A stretch of DNA of 40,105 nt from Caryophanales bacterium UBA4951 (GCA_002397465.1 DHAP01000003.1:1-40105); one strand, 5' to 3'; counted from the first letter of the stretch, positions 1 through 7,771 are shown. Made by a program: numbers and translations. Notes: generated by a model from the letters alone, not told the origin.

Positions 1-131
1 TAGAGGTTAGCAGTTCATTAATATGCCATTTGTGTTCTTTTGCGTTTCAAAGCTTTCCGGCAGTTCGTCCGCAATTGGGGAGAAAACGGAAAGAAAACTT
101 TCCCCCAAAAACAGCAAGTTATGGCAAGCGT

Positions 132-224
132 CTAAAGCTTTCCAATCTTGGCTGTTTCTTCGTCTTTCACAACGAAAGATCTGTCGTTGACCTCTGCCAA
201 ATAGTCCAATCGAATATAGAACAT
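132..224 (-). CDS. possible 30-residue small ORF
   Basis: A short frame starts 7 bases after the immunity-like gene stop and runs ATG to TAG. Its composition is protein-like (MFYIRLDYLAEV at the start, acidic middle). I see no convincing Shine-Dalgarno beyond a GAAG directly before the ATG. It may be the remnant of a further immunity gene or may not be translated. The rest of bases 1-231 holds nothing I recognise. Confidence 0.2.
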   Translation of the reverse strand: MFYIRLDYLAEVNDRSFVVKDEETAKIGKL

Positions 225-231
225 CTTCAAA

Positions 232-594
232 TTAATTTTGGAAGTCTTTGAGGTATTTATCATAGTATTGTTTCGACAATTTGCCTAATTTGATTGAAGA
301 AAGATCGAGATGGGCATCTCCTTCAGACAGGGCCTCAAGTATGCTTTGCCCAGCAACATCACTCGCGTAGTCATCTTGGAGCGAAAAAAGCGATTCAACG
401 AAATCGAAGCATCTTTTCACTTCTTCCACGTCGTTCTTGGCGATACTGTCCAAGACGTAGGGAACGAACACGTCCTCATAAACAACATGCGATCCCGTCG
501 CCATTCCCTCTTGCCAAGAAACGAAATTATCAAATTGAGGACGAATTTGTGGAAATTTCTCGAGAAGCAACGAATTTAATTTTTGGCTTTCCAT
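232..594 (-). CDS. small acidic protein, probable immunity protein (DUF7674-like)
   Basis: This 120-residue acidic, mostly helical protein resembles the DUF7674 family, seen in contact-dependent or polymorphic toxin loci. The recognisable part is the stretch around residues 28-60 with GSHVVYEDVFVPYVLD, followed by a helical C-terminal half (FDFVESLFS, SILEALSEGD). The family name is from memory of the motif, not from a search. It begins 2 bases after the stop of the toxin-like gene, with an AAAGGGA ribosome site inside that gene's end. This is the usual toxin-then-immunity order, so I infer it neutralises the upstream product. Confidence 0.6.
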   Translation of the reverse strand: MESQKLNSLLLEKFPQIRPQFDNFVSWQEGMATGSHVVYEDVFVPYVLDSIAKNDVEEVKRCFDFVESLFSLQDDYASDVAGQSILEALSEGDAHLDLSSIKLGKLSKQYYDKYLKDFQN

Positions 595-596
595 AT

Positions 597-1073
597 TTAT
601 TTCCCTTTCATTTTAACAGCATCTTCAAGATCGTTGTATAGACTCTGTGCAAGTACTTTTTCTTCTAACGATAACTTCTCGTGTTTCATGATGTTATCAA
701 GATTTTGCATCCTTTCCTCAGCTTTTTGTTGATGTCCACGAGGGCTGAGGAGTTTGCCGGACTTTTTTTCGTATCGAAGAGCGGCTGCAGTCCCTCCATC
801 CCCCTTATGTGCATCATCTCGATAAAGCTGATCAATCACATTTTTGAGTCTTTTATTTTTCATATTTTTTAACAGTTTTCGTTTCGTAAGATAACCCTGT
901 GATAGAGTCGGCTCCTTTTTCTTCTTTGGAATCAACAATAAAGTCACTGGTTTCCCTTCGACCCTGCGAATATTCTCTTCTTGTTTTTGAGCAGACTCCC
1001 CACCCATTAAAGATCCCTGACCGGAACCTTTCGTCCCGTGAAATCTACCGCTGTCCTTATTTCTTCCCATCAT
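597..1073 (-). CDS. polymorphic-toxin-type C-terminal domain protein
   Basis: The protein is 158 residues from the preferred start. The first 75 or so are a basic, Gly/Lys-rich, disordered-looking linker (GRFHGTKGSGQGS). The C-terminal ~80 residues carry VIDQLYRDDAHKGDGGTAAA, then a conserved Tyr-Glu, a His and LAQSLYNDLEDAV. This GDGGTA-type domain is one I know as the last domain of large Rhs, CdiA or phage-type toxins; its activity is not something I can state. The frame opens with ATG-ATA-ATG-ATG. The AAAGGAG site abuts the first ATG, so translation should start at the third or fourth codon (1073 or 1070). It overlaps the end of the DUF4417 gene by 17 bases. No secretion signal or delivery domain is present, so it may be an orphan toxin tip. 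Confidence 0.55.
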   Translation of the reverse strand: MMGRNKDSGRFHGTKGSGQGSLMGGESAQKQEENIRRVEGKPVTLLLIPKKKKEPTLSQGYLTKRKLLKNMKNKRLKNVIDQLYRDDAHKGDGGTAAALRYEKKSGKLLSPRGHQQKAEERMQNLDNIMKHEKLSLEEKVLAQSLYNDLEDAVKMKGK

Positions 1074-1800
1074 TATCATCTCCTTTCAAAATCCTGTTTC
1101 GTCTTTTGAGCGTGTTGTCAGGAATGGCAATCTCGACCCCACGTTGGATTGCATACTCGAAAGCGGTAAACGTCGTTTTGTCATCGGCGACTGAATAGAC
1201 GACAATGGCTTTCGGCTTCAGATGATCCACCACCTGCCTGATTGCGAAGTGGAGAAGCTCGAGATTCTCCTTTTTCGCAAGCATTCCCTTCGCACTCATG
1301 GCTACCACCGAGCCGACATCAATCCCGTCAAGACAATAAGAAAAGGAACCCTCATTCGCATACGTCACGTTGGGAATCACCACCGCCCCGACCTCCATGA
1401 TGAACCAGACACCCACAAGACGGGATCGACCAATGTTCCAGGCGACCATGAAATCAGGCATGTCTCCATAGGTCGAATAATCCGGGGTAATCACGAAATC
1501 GACCCCTTCGAACCGTTTTTTGTATTCGTTAAGCAGCTTGGCTTCATTGTGAAGAATGGCGTCCGCTAAAGAACCAATCGAATCGAATTTGAAATCGTCT
1601 TGGTAAAAGCAAACGCCCGTCCTTTCAGCGGCGCGGTAAAGCCCAGGTTCAGAATAAAGGGCCAAGAAGTTTGGGAGTGCCACAGTATGACACTCAAAAT
1701 AAGGTAAATCCCTCTCTCCGCAATAATAAGATTCGCCGAAATATTCGGCACCAAAAGAATCAAATCGTTTTTTCTTTTTTCTTTTCGGCTCTTTTAACAT
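1057..1800 (-). CDS. DUF4417 family protein
   Basis: This 247-residue protein matches the DUF4417 pattern often found in phages and integrative elements. After a Lys-rich start (EPKRKKKKRFD) come YQDDFKFDSIGSL, then VITPDYSTYGDMPDFMVAWNIGRSR, then a GAVVIPNV strand and a final AIVVYSV strand. The biochemical function is unknown. An in-frame upstream extension to 1893 exists, but GGGAGG sits 6 bases before the ATG at 1800. The extension would also run through the promoter at 1865-1893, so 1800 is preferred. It heads the tightly coupled set with the toxin-like and immunity-like genes. Confidence 0.7.
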   Translation of the reverse strand: MLKEPKRKKKKRFDSFGAEYFGESYYCGERDLPYFECHTVALPNFLALYSEPGLYRAAERTGVCFYQDDFKFDSIGSLADAILHNEAKLLNEYKKRFEGVDFVITPDYSTYGDMPDFMVAWNIGRSRLVGVWFIMEVGAVVIPNVTYANEGSFSYCLDGIDVGSVVAMSAKGMLAKKENLELLHFAIRQVVDHLKPKAIVVYSVADDKTTFTAFEYAIQRGVEIAIPDNTLKRRNRILKGDDNDGKK

Positions 1801-1864
1801 AAGCATCCTCCCAAAACTGGGCCATTGACTGTGCCAACGAAACCATATTAGTCCGATGGCAACA

Positions 1865-1893
1865 AATAAAAACGGAAGTTGAGAAATTGTCAA
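1865..1893 (-). promoter_or_regulatory. probable sigma-A promoter of the DUF4417-toxin-immunity operon
   Basis: Reading the minus strand, TTGACA (1888-1893) is followed after 17 bases by TTTATT (1865-1870). Transcription would start near 1858, giving a leader of about 58 bases before the ATG at 1800. Confidence 0.55.
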
Positions 1894-1920
1894 TCGCTAA
1901 AGGCCAAAATTGGCAAATTA

Positions 1921-2943
1921 TCAATCTTTATTATCTAATTTTGAGTAGAAAGGACGAGGATCCTTTCCGTTCTTTTTATACACGAGAACGTATTCGGAGT
2001 ATTTTTTGCACGCAACGAAATATTCAGTCAAAATAAAAAAGAAAGAAATTCCCCCAGACACCACGATTGGCCATTCTGTTGCCCAAAACGAATACACATA
2101 GCAGGCAGCAAAGCAAAGATTCGAGAGAGAAAGATAGACAGGTACGACTCGAGCGGAAAACCCTCCCATTTCAAAACTATAGATGTCAGCTTTGATTTTG
2201 TCTTTTGCAATGAACATGAGAACCACGCAAGAAATGCACGCAGCTAAAGAAGAGACCAGATTGAAGAGCCAGAAAACAATGCCACTTTCATTAGCGGCTT
2301 GCTTTGCTGTAAAAGAAAGCCAGAAAATTGAAAACAAGAAAGAGAGTGATGAAAAAGACACTAAGATTATTTCGATAAGATAGAATTGGTTTTTCGGATT
2401 CTCCATCCGATAGAATATATCGTCTTCATATGGAATTTGAAACGTCCTTCTATCCCCGAGGGAATCGTCATAAGTAAAGAAGGTGATCAGCAGAGGGACC
2501 AGACCTAAAAATACCCAGAAAGGCGATGACTTAGAAGAGAAAAAGCAAATCAAACCGACGATAATATAGATGATGGCTGGGGTTAAAAAAGGCAAAGGTT
2601 TACTGAAAATCCGATCAATCATTCGGATCTCTCGAGATTCTTTGGCCAAAATCGGATTATATTGTTTGTCGGCGAGAACCTCAATGTGTTTTTTCTCTTC
2701 TTCGGAGTACATCAAATCGTTCACGGTAATGTCAAAATAGTTGGCGGCCTGTTCAAGTTGTTCTATCGATAAAAAACAACGGCTTGATCGCCATTGGGAA
2801 ACGGTTGTCACATCTAAGCAATTATCCTTGCAATACTTCTTTGCAGTAATGCCCTTCTTTTTCAAATAATAGTCAAAATTGCCCAGAATTATCTTGCGTC
2901 TATCAGCCACTTCTTCTTGCTTCGGCCGCTTATAATCATCCAT
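1921..2943 (-). CDS. XRE-type HTH regulator fused to a six-helix membrane domain
   Basis: Residues ~15-80 form a Cro/CI-type helix-turn-helix (YLKKKGITAKKYCKDNCLD, then TVSQWRSSRCFLS). Residues ~115-310 contain about six hydrophobic segments, including the ones around PAIIYIIVGLICFF, IFWLSFTAKQAANE and VVSGGISFFFILTEYFVAC. The protein is 340 residues and looks like a membrane-anchored one-component regulator; the signal is unknown. There is no Shine-Dalgarno. Instead TAAAAT lies exactly 6 bases before the ATG, predicting a leaderless mRNA. It is followed by the DUF4417 transcription unit in the same orientation but separated by that unit's own promoter. Confidence 0.7.
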   Translation of the reverse strand: MDDYKRPKQEEVADRRKIILGNFDYYLKKKGITAKKYCKDNCLDVTTVSQWRSSRCFLSIEQLEQAANYFDITVNDLMYSEEEKKHIEVLADKQYNPILAKESREIRMIDRIFSKPLPFLTPAIIYIIVGLICFFSSKSSPFWVFLGLVPLLITFFTYDDSLGDRRTFQIPYEDDIFYRMENPKNQFYLIEIILVSFSSLSFLFSIFWLSFTAKQAANESGIVFWLFNLVSSLAACISCVVLMFIAKDKIKADIYSFEMGGFSARVVPVYLSLSNLCFAACYVYSFWATEWPIVVSGGISFFFILTEYFVACKKYSEYVLVYKKNGKDPRPFYSKLDNKD

Positions 2944-2949
2944 GAATTT

Positions 2950-2955
2950 ATTTTA
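2950..2955 (-). promoter_or_regulatory. -10 box of a leaderless promoter for the HTH-membrane gene
   Basis: TAAAAT on the minus strand is followed by 6 bases and then ATG, so the predicted start site is the first base of the start codon. No good -35 hexamer is visible. Confidence 0.4.
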
Positions 2956-3093
2956 CATCAGAATTAAGCCGAATGACCCGCGAAAAAAGAATCAATTACG
3001 TTCCGAAATATTTCTCACAACCTACCGATTCGGCGCAGTTGACCACTTCATGGAGAAAACAGGGAGTAACTCTTCTCCCCAAACCGCTCAGGA

Positions 3094-3282
3094 ATGACGA
3101 GCGTTATTTCCCCCGAATTCAGATCCCTTAAACGTTGCGCAATAAAGGGTCTACGAAGAATTATGATCGCTGATATCAACTTCGTAGCCAGCCACCCCTT
3201 CCGCGTTCGTGAAAATATCGATATCGTCCCAACGTCGTCAAAATCCACAGACTTAGCCAGCAAGATGGCCACTTTTCTATAA
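3094..3282 (+). pseudogene. possible remnant of an MNT/AbiEii-type nucleotidyltransferase
   Basis: A 62-residue plus-strand frame reads RRIMIADINFVASH, then FRVRENIDIV, then a short helix. This lines up with the fold start of minimal nucleotidyltransferases (I-I-G-G ... R-x-T-x-D-I-D-I). The GG is AD and the first catalytic Asp is Asn. It stops right after the first helix and has no ribosome site. An 85-residue frame on the opposite strand (3048-3305) is equally unproven. I see no other gene in 2956-3297. Confidence 0.2.
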
Positions 3283-3297
3283 AACTTATGGAAAATT

Positions 3298-3960
3298 TCA
3301 ATCAATGAATTCTATGGTATCCGTATATTGGCCAGAACCGTCTTTAATAAAATGACTCTTTGAATTGGTTTTTTCGTTCCACCATTTTCTTTCTTTTTGA
3401 ACATTTTTCTTAATAAGCTCTAATCCGGTTGATAAAATCTTGGTCTTTTTTGTGTTTCCATCCAAAACCGAAAAATTTACCAAAGAAACGCTAAACATCT
3501 TGCTGCTTTGATAATAAATATGGACGTGTGGGGTGCTGTGTTGGCATTGTTCCCCAGATGGAATACAAATTTTAACCGATCCCTTACTGTCGATTTCGCC
3601 TTCCGTAAGAAGTTGGGTCCCATCCTCGAAATACCAAACAAATGGGATGCTTTCTTCGGCCACGACTGACTCAGAATCTAAGTCCAGCGTTTCAGCAGAA
3701 ATCGGGAATTTCTTCTTATAATATTTGTCGTATTCTTTTTCGAGATCAAGTCGTTTTAACGAGACTCCAGGAAGGCTTGCGCAAAACGATTCGAACGCAG
3801 CTTGGTTCCCCGCTGGGATGTGCCAAACATTGGACCATCCAAGTTCATAGGCAAAGCCACCGTCTAATAAGAGGCCAAAATTAACAGGATTATTTGCGAC
3901 ATCGCAGACGAATTTCTCAAAATTTGAACACTCAATATCGTAAAAAATTAAGTCTTCCAT
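3298..3960 (-). CDS. hypothetical protein with DUF4160-like C-terminal part
   Basis: This protein has 220 residues. The N-terminal half (MEDLIFYDIE, then DGGFAYELGWSNVWHIP) is not recognised. The C-terminal half has PHVHIYY, a strand pair around FSVLDGN, and a helix ending in ERKWWNEKTNSKSHF, which recalls the small DUF4160 fold (H-x-H then a terminal helix with Trp). I offer that only as a resemblance. It starts 9 bases after the stop of the AlbA_2/ATPase gene with a GTGAGGT ribosome site, so the two form one operon. Its AT-rich codon use contrasts sharply with that neighbour. Confidence 0.45.
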   Translation of the reverse strand: MEDLIFYDIECSNFEKFVCDVANNPVNFGLLLDGGFAYELGWSNVWHIPAGNQAAFESFCASLPGVSLKRLDLEKEYDKYYKKKFPISAETLDLDSESVVAEESIPFVWYFEDGTQLLTEGEIDSKGSVKICIPSGEQCQHSTPHVHIYYQSSKMFSVSLVNFSVLDGNTKKTKILSTGLELIKKNVQKERKWWNEKTNSKSHFIKDGSGQYTDTIEFID

Positions 3961-3969
3961 TTTTATACC

Positions 3970-5712
3970 TCACTGGTTGTTAAGCGCATTGCGATCGAAA
4001 CGAATTTCTAAGGCCAAAACCTTCCAATCATCGTCCTCGAGATTAGAAACAGAAAAACGGGATGCCAATATCGCACCTTTGATCTGCCCACTCGAAATTG
4101 CTTTCTTGGTCTCCGCCATATAGGCATCCACCATTGAGCTTGAAAGAACGACATCACCTTTCTTCTGAGCTTTTTGGTAGCGTTCCCCCATCCACGAAAG
4201 CAGCAGCTCTCGCTCGTCGTAATCCAGGGAAAGGAAGTCCGCGGGGCGGTCGCTTTCCGGGATGATGTCGTACACGCCGGACCTTTTGCTCCCCTTGCGG
4301 CGGATGAGGCAGTCGAACTTCATGCGGGCGAGGTTGTACTTGACGCCGGCCCTGCTCAGGCCGGTGGCCGCGGCGATCTCGTCGATGGAGGCTCGGAAAT
4401 CCGACCGGATCGCCGATTCGATGGACTGCAGCGAGGGCGAGGAGGCGAAAAGCTTCTCCCGGGAGAGGAAATAGTCGCCCCCGGCGGGAGCCTCGAATCC
4501 GGCCGAGGGGCCCGCGGCGATGAAATGGTTGCCGAACTTCTTGTTCATCAAAACGATGGTGAACGAGACCGGCGTCCCGTAGAAGAGCGGGGCGTATTCG
4601 CTTCCGAGCCCGTCGTAGTCCTTGATGATGTCCGCGAAGCCGGACCCCCGGCCCTCCATGAGCCCGCATTCGTGGAACACGCGGCTGACGCTCTCGTTCC
4701 TCCGCAACGAGGCGATCTCGGCCAGCGGCCTTCTCCCGACGCCGTCCGGGTAGCTGAGCGAGAACCCCGGGGAGGTGACCTCGATCCTGTCCGGGAAGCA
4801 TTCCACGGTGACGGGGTTCCCGGCGATCGCGTAGTCGCGGTGCGCCAGGGAGTTGACCAAGGCCTCGCGGACGGGTTTGAGCGCGAACGACCCGCTTGCG
4901 TACCCCTCGAGAGAATTGGGGCTTTTCCTCGACGAAAAGCGGTAGTTTTGGCAGGACCAGACGTATCCGACGGCCTTGGCGAGCACCTCGAGCAGACCGC
5001 CCGCGAAGGTTTTGTCGTCAAGGCAGTCCGAGCTTCTCGTCTGGCCGGACCACGTCAGGCAGCGGACCCTCGATTCCGGGCAGTCGCTCCCGTCCGCGAA
5101 CAGCCACCCCGTCAGCGTGGACTTCCCCCTCCCGTTCGAAAGGCCGAGGCTCTGGAGGTCCGCCGGCCGCAAAGGCGACGAATACCCCGAAAGCTTGGCC
5201 GAAACGCCGGAGAAGCTCAGGGACCGCAGATCGATCCCGACCGCCTCCGAATCGTATTCGTTCTTCTTGATCCTCTTTAAGAGGAGCAGGGTCTCCTCCA
5301 GGGTGGCCGCCTCGCTCGAGCCGTAGTGCCTAACGAAAAGGACCGGGGACGCGCCGTCCTGAACCAGCCAGGTGAGGTTCCTATCCCTCGGGGAGACGGC
5401 GAAATCGAGGACCACCCCGCCGCCGTCGACGGCTATCGGCCTCATGTCGTAATCGACGAACGGCTTCGTGTGCTGCTTGAGGACGGAATTTGCCCTCAGG
5501 ACTACGCCGTCGACGTCCTCTTTGGGGATCGGGGCGAGGTTCATCCGGCTGTCGACGCCGACGAAGACGTGCCCGCCCGCGCCGTTGGAGAACGCGCAGA
5601 AGGATTTGGCCCAGCCGACCCAGTCCTTGGAGTCCAGAGAGACCTTCATTTCCGCGTTTTTGGTCTCGCTCACGATGTCGTTCAGGTATTTTTTGAGTTC
5701 TTGTTCGTTCAT
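3970..5712 (-). CDS. AlbA_2 / GHKL-ATPase / winged-helix regulator
   Basis: Residues ~10-130 form an AlbA_2 (Schlafen-type) domain with FSNGAGGHVFVGVD. Residues ~275-390 form an HATPase_c_4 domain with REALVNSLAHRDY (Asn287, the Mg-ATP N-box) and MEGRGSGF (353-360). Residues ~435-480 form a winged helix (IDEIAAATGLSRAGVKYNLARM). Such proteins are usually annotated as ATP-binding transcriptional regulators and often sit on mobile islands; the ligand is unknown. The 580-residue length is normal. Codons 1 to about 505 are GC-rich (roughly 60% by eye), while the last ~70 codons and all flanking genes are AT-rich, suggesting transfer and a composite 3' end. It lacks a leader: TAATAT is 6 bases before the ATG. 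Confidence 0.8.
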   Translation of the reverse strand: MNEQELKKYLNDIVSETKNAEMKVSLDSKDWVGWAKSFCAFSNGAGGHVFVGVDSRMNLAPIPKEDVDGVVLRANSVLKQHTKPFVDYDMRPIAVDGGGVVLDFAVSPRDRNLTWLVQDGASPVLFVRHYGSSEAATLEETLLLLKRIKKNEYDSEAVGIDLRSLSFSGVSAKLSGYSSPLRPADLQSLGLSNGRGKSTLTGWLFADGSDCPESRVRCLTWSGQTRSSDCLDDKTFAGGLLEVLAKAVGYVWSCQNYRFSSRKSPNSLEGYASGSFALKPVREALVNSLAHRDYAIAGNPVTVECFPDRIEVTSPGFSLSYPDGVGRRPLAEIASLRRNESVSRVFHECGLMEGRGSGFADIIKDYDGLGSEYAPLFYGTPVSFTIVLMNKKFGNHFIAAGPSAGFEAPAGGDYFLSREKLFASSPSLQSIESAIRSDFRASIDEIAAATGLSRAGVKYNLARMKFDCLIRRKGSKRSGVYDIIPESDRPADFLSLDYDERELLLSWMGERYQKAQKKGDVVLSSSMVDAYMAETKKAISSGQIKGAILASRFSVSNLEDDDWKVLALEIRFDRNALNNQ

Positions 5713-5718
5713 GAGCCA

Positions 5719-5755
5719 ATATTAGGCTAGCTAATTAGGCTAGTCAATAGGCTAG
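5719..5755 (-). promoter_or_regulatory. leaderless promoter with three TAGGCTAG repeats (probable operator)
   Basis: On the minus strand TTGACT (5742-5747), a 17-base spacer and TAATAT (5719-5724) form a near-ideal promoter, and the ATG begins at the predicted +1. Three identical 8-mers, TAGGCTAG on the plus strand at 5723-5730, 5736-5743 and 5748-5755, recur every 12-13 bases and cover both boxes. Direct repeats of this spacing suit cooperative binding on one DNA face, most simply by the winged-helix protein encoded downstream. Confidence 0.65.
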
Positions 5756-5818
5756 TAACTAACTTATTCAAGTAAAAACGACACAAAAAATCCTTAAGAT
5801 CTTAGCGTTTTTCCTTCG

Positions 5819-6106
5819 TCATTTCCTCGGCGTATTTTTCGAAACGACAAGGAAACTCTTAGAATCCAAAATGAATTCATTCCCGCTGACTGAAAGCCAT
5901 TTTTGGCAAATTGAGATGAGCCTGTTAACCATCAACATCATTTCTGCCACCCCGTCGCTTGAAAAAGAGAAAGACGAAGCTAATTTAAGAGGCTCATCGG
6001 GAAAGGAGACAAAGCCAACCACTCTTCCCGAACAGAGATATGGTTTGCTGATTTCATCAAGCGTACTCAAAATCAGTCTTGACAGTGGAGGGTTTGTAGG
6101 ATTCAT
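5819..6106 (-). CDS. hypothetical 95-residue protein, weak
   Basis: A minus-strand frame encodes a protein-like sequence (SRLILSTLDEISKPYLCSGRVV, then GVAEMMLMVNRLISICQKWL, then FILDSKSFLVVSKN). I do not recognise a family. No ribosome site or promoter is obvious at the ATG, and an overlapping 80-residue plus-strand frame covers the same bases. It may be a gene fragment. Bases 5765-5818 and 6107-6297 show no gene I can support. Confidence 0.3.
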   Translation of the reverse strand: MNPTNPPLSRLILSTLDEISKPYLCSGRVVGFVSFPDEPLKLASSFSFSSDGVAEMMLMVNRLISICQKWLSVSGNEFILDSKSFLVVSKNTPRK

Positions 6107-6310
6107 CTTTTAGCCATCAATAACTCTGTATCGACTATTGTCAGTCTTCAAAACTACGGGATTTGGAGAATAGCGGCCGGAAACTAAAGGATCTCTTAAA
6201 TCTTATTGGGATGGCCAATAATTCGACCCAATAACATTTAGGAGCTTTTGCATAAAAAGGCCTCCGATTATATCCTTTCGTTGACAGGAAAGCTATGAAA
6301 GGAGACCCAT

Positions 6311-6340
6311 ATGGATTCTAACCTTTTTTGTGTTAAGTGA
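6311..6340 (+). pseudogene. start of a small ORF cut by the IS30 element
   Basis: A textbook AAAGGAG site (6298-6304) is followed after 6 bases by ATG. The frame then runs into the left inverted repeat of the insertion sequence at 6331 and stops at 6338-6340 after nine codons. It looks like the translation start of a gene interrupted by the insertion. I could not recognise its continuation to the right of the element. Confidence 0.3.
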
Positions 6341-6354
6341 CAAAGTAATCGCAA
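6331..6354 (+). repeat. IS30 left inverted repeat
   Basis: The 24 bases beginning TGTTAA match, with one mismatch, the reverse complement of 7772-7795. Confidence 0.75.
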
Positions 6355-6408
6355 CTCTACTTGTCTTATAATACTTAAACCCTTCTTGCCACGGAAAGGA
6401 GAAGTATT

Positions 6409-7575
6409 ATGAGCAAGAAAAGACGAAAGAAGCTTGATTCATTTGATCGTATGAATCTCCAGGCTTCGATAGCTAATAAAGATGGTATTGATAAGATAGC
6501 TCTTAGACTAGGTTGTAGTAAGAGTACTATCTACCGTGAACTAATAAGAAACTCTAAAGAAGTTGAGGGGAAAAATCAGCATTGCCCCAAAACTCTCTAT
6601 AGTTACATCTGCAATGGATGCCCCAACAGAGCTTATTGCCACCTGCTTAAGCACTACTACGACTATAGGTACGCCGAAGAGCTGACGGCCAATCGCCGCA
6701 AGAGTTCTAGGTCATCGCCCAAGATTCCGCCATCTGACATTAAGATGATTGATGAGGCTGTTACGGAGGGCGTAAGGCAAGGGCAAAGCCTTCACCATAT
6801 CTATATCGCCAACGCTTCGCTTAAGTCCTTATGCAGCGAGAGGACGATTAGGCGTCTATGCTATCGAGGCAACTTAAGCGTTAAGCCTCATGAGCTACGC
6901 CGCTACGTGAGATACAAACGGGAATGCCTTAAGGGCCATAAAGACATGGCCCCCAGGGATATTCGCGTCTTATTAGGCAGGACCTATAAAGACTATCTTC
7001 GTAAGAGCAGCTCCAATAAACGAATGAACGTGGTCCAATATGATTCAGTGATAGGGAAACTTGAAGATACCTTAGCTATCCTTACCATTACCTTTCCTAA
7101 ATATAGCTTCCAGTTCGGACGAGTGATTGCCAAAGGAGACACAAAATCGGTCAATGCCGCGATACGGAAGATCTTCTTAGATGTTGGAGTAGACAATGTC
7201 AAAAGAATCTTTCCTATCAATCTGGCCGACAACGGAACCGAGTTCACTAGTTTCTCCAAGATCGAGATTACTAGTTATGGCGAGAAGATATGTGACACCT
7301 ATTACACCAACCCTTATAAGGCTACCGATAAGGCCGAATGCGAAAGATGCCATGAATTAGTTCGTTACTGTCTGCCCAAAGGCAAGAGCCTAAATAGCAT
7401 TAATCAAGAGATGCTGGACGAGATGTTCTCTAACATCAATTCCTATACTAGAGAGTCCTTACATGACCAAACGCCATACGCCTTAGTCTTAAGGAAATAT
7501 GGCAAGGCCTTCTTAGAGGCAATAAGGATTCATCGCGTTAATAAGAAAAAGGTCAGACTAACCCAATTAGTCTGA
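6409..7575 (+). CDS. IS30-family transposase
   Basis: This 388-residue DDE transposase acts on the element's own ends. Residues ~10-45 form an HTH_38-type helix-turn-helix (SFDRMNLQASIAN, then ALRLGCSKSTIYRELIRN). Next is a Cys-rich stretch (CNGCPNRAYCHLL) that may bind zinc. The DDE core has VVQYDSVIG (first Asp), LADNGTEF (second Asp) and a Glu in the helix after KATDKAECERCHE. Order and length are those of IS30 transposases. AAAGGAG sits 7 bases before the ATG. The frame is intact, so the element may be active. Confidence 0.92.
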   Translation: MSKKRRKKLDSFDRMNLQASIANKDGIDKIALRLGCSKSTIYRELIRNSKEVEGKNQHCPKTLYSYICNGCPNRAYCHLLKHYYDYRYAEELTANRRKSSRSSPKIPPSDIKMIDEAVTEGVRQGQSLHHIYIANASLKSLCSERTIRRLCYRGNLSVKPHELRRYVRYKRECLKGHKDMAPRDIRVLLGRTYKDYLRKSSSNKRMNVVQYDSVIGKLEDTLAILTITFPKYSFQFGRVIAKGDTKSVNAAIRKIFLDVGVDNVKRIFPINLADNGTEFTSFSKIEITSYGEKICDTYYTNPYKATDKAECERCHELVRYCLPKGKSLNSINQEMLDEMFSNINSYTRESLHDQTPYALVLRKYGKAFLEAIRIHRVNKKKVRLTQLV

Positions 7576-7578
7576 CCT
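7550..7578. repeat. 12-bp perfect hairpin over the transposase stop codon
   Basis: AGGTCAGACTAA (7550-7561) is followed by a 5-base loop and its exact complement (7567-7578). The stem contains the last codons and the TGA. There is no T-tract on either side, so it is not a simple terminator. It could block read-in from outside promoters or stabilise the mRNA end. Confidence 0.6.
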
Positions 7579-7771
7579 AGAAAACCTTGTGGCAAGAAGG
7601 GCAAGAAAACCTTAATTAGAAGCAGTCGCATTAAGTTAGTCACATTTAATGAGACTGTCCTTTTGTCACGGCTGCATTATGGCTTATGAATCCATCTTTG
7701 TCAAAAATGTGACAAGGTAAACGCGACAAAAACAAGCAAATCTTAGATATCATCGAAAAAGAAAGTTTAAT

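Noticed and set aside
30..251. 73-codon plus-strand frame at the window start
   Set aside because: It has no ribosome site and a basic, low-complexity composition, and it runs antisense into the end of the immunity-like gene.
1801..1893. Extended N-terminus of the DUF4417 protein with a hydrophobic start
   Set aside because: The extension overlaps the predicted promoter, and the ribosome site GGGAGG points to the ATG at 1800.
4174..5280. Long plus-strand open frame (368 codons) inside the AlbA_2/ATPase gene
   Set aside because: It is antisense to a gene with clear domains. GC-rich sequence lacks stops by composition, and the translation is Arg/Gly/Pro-rich with no motif.
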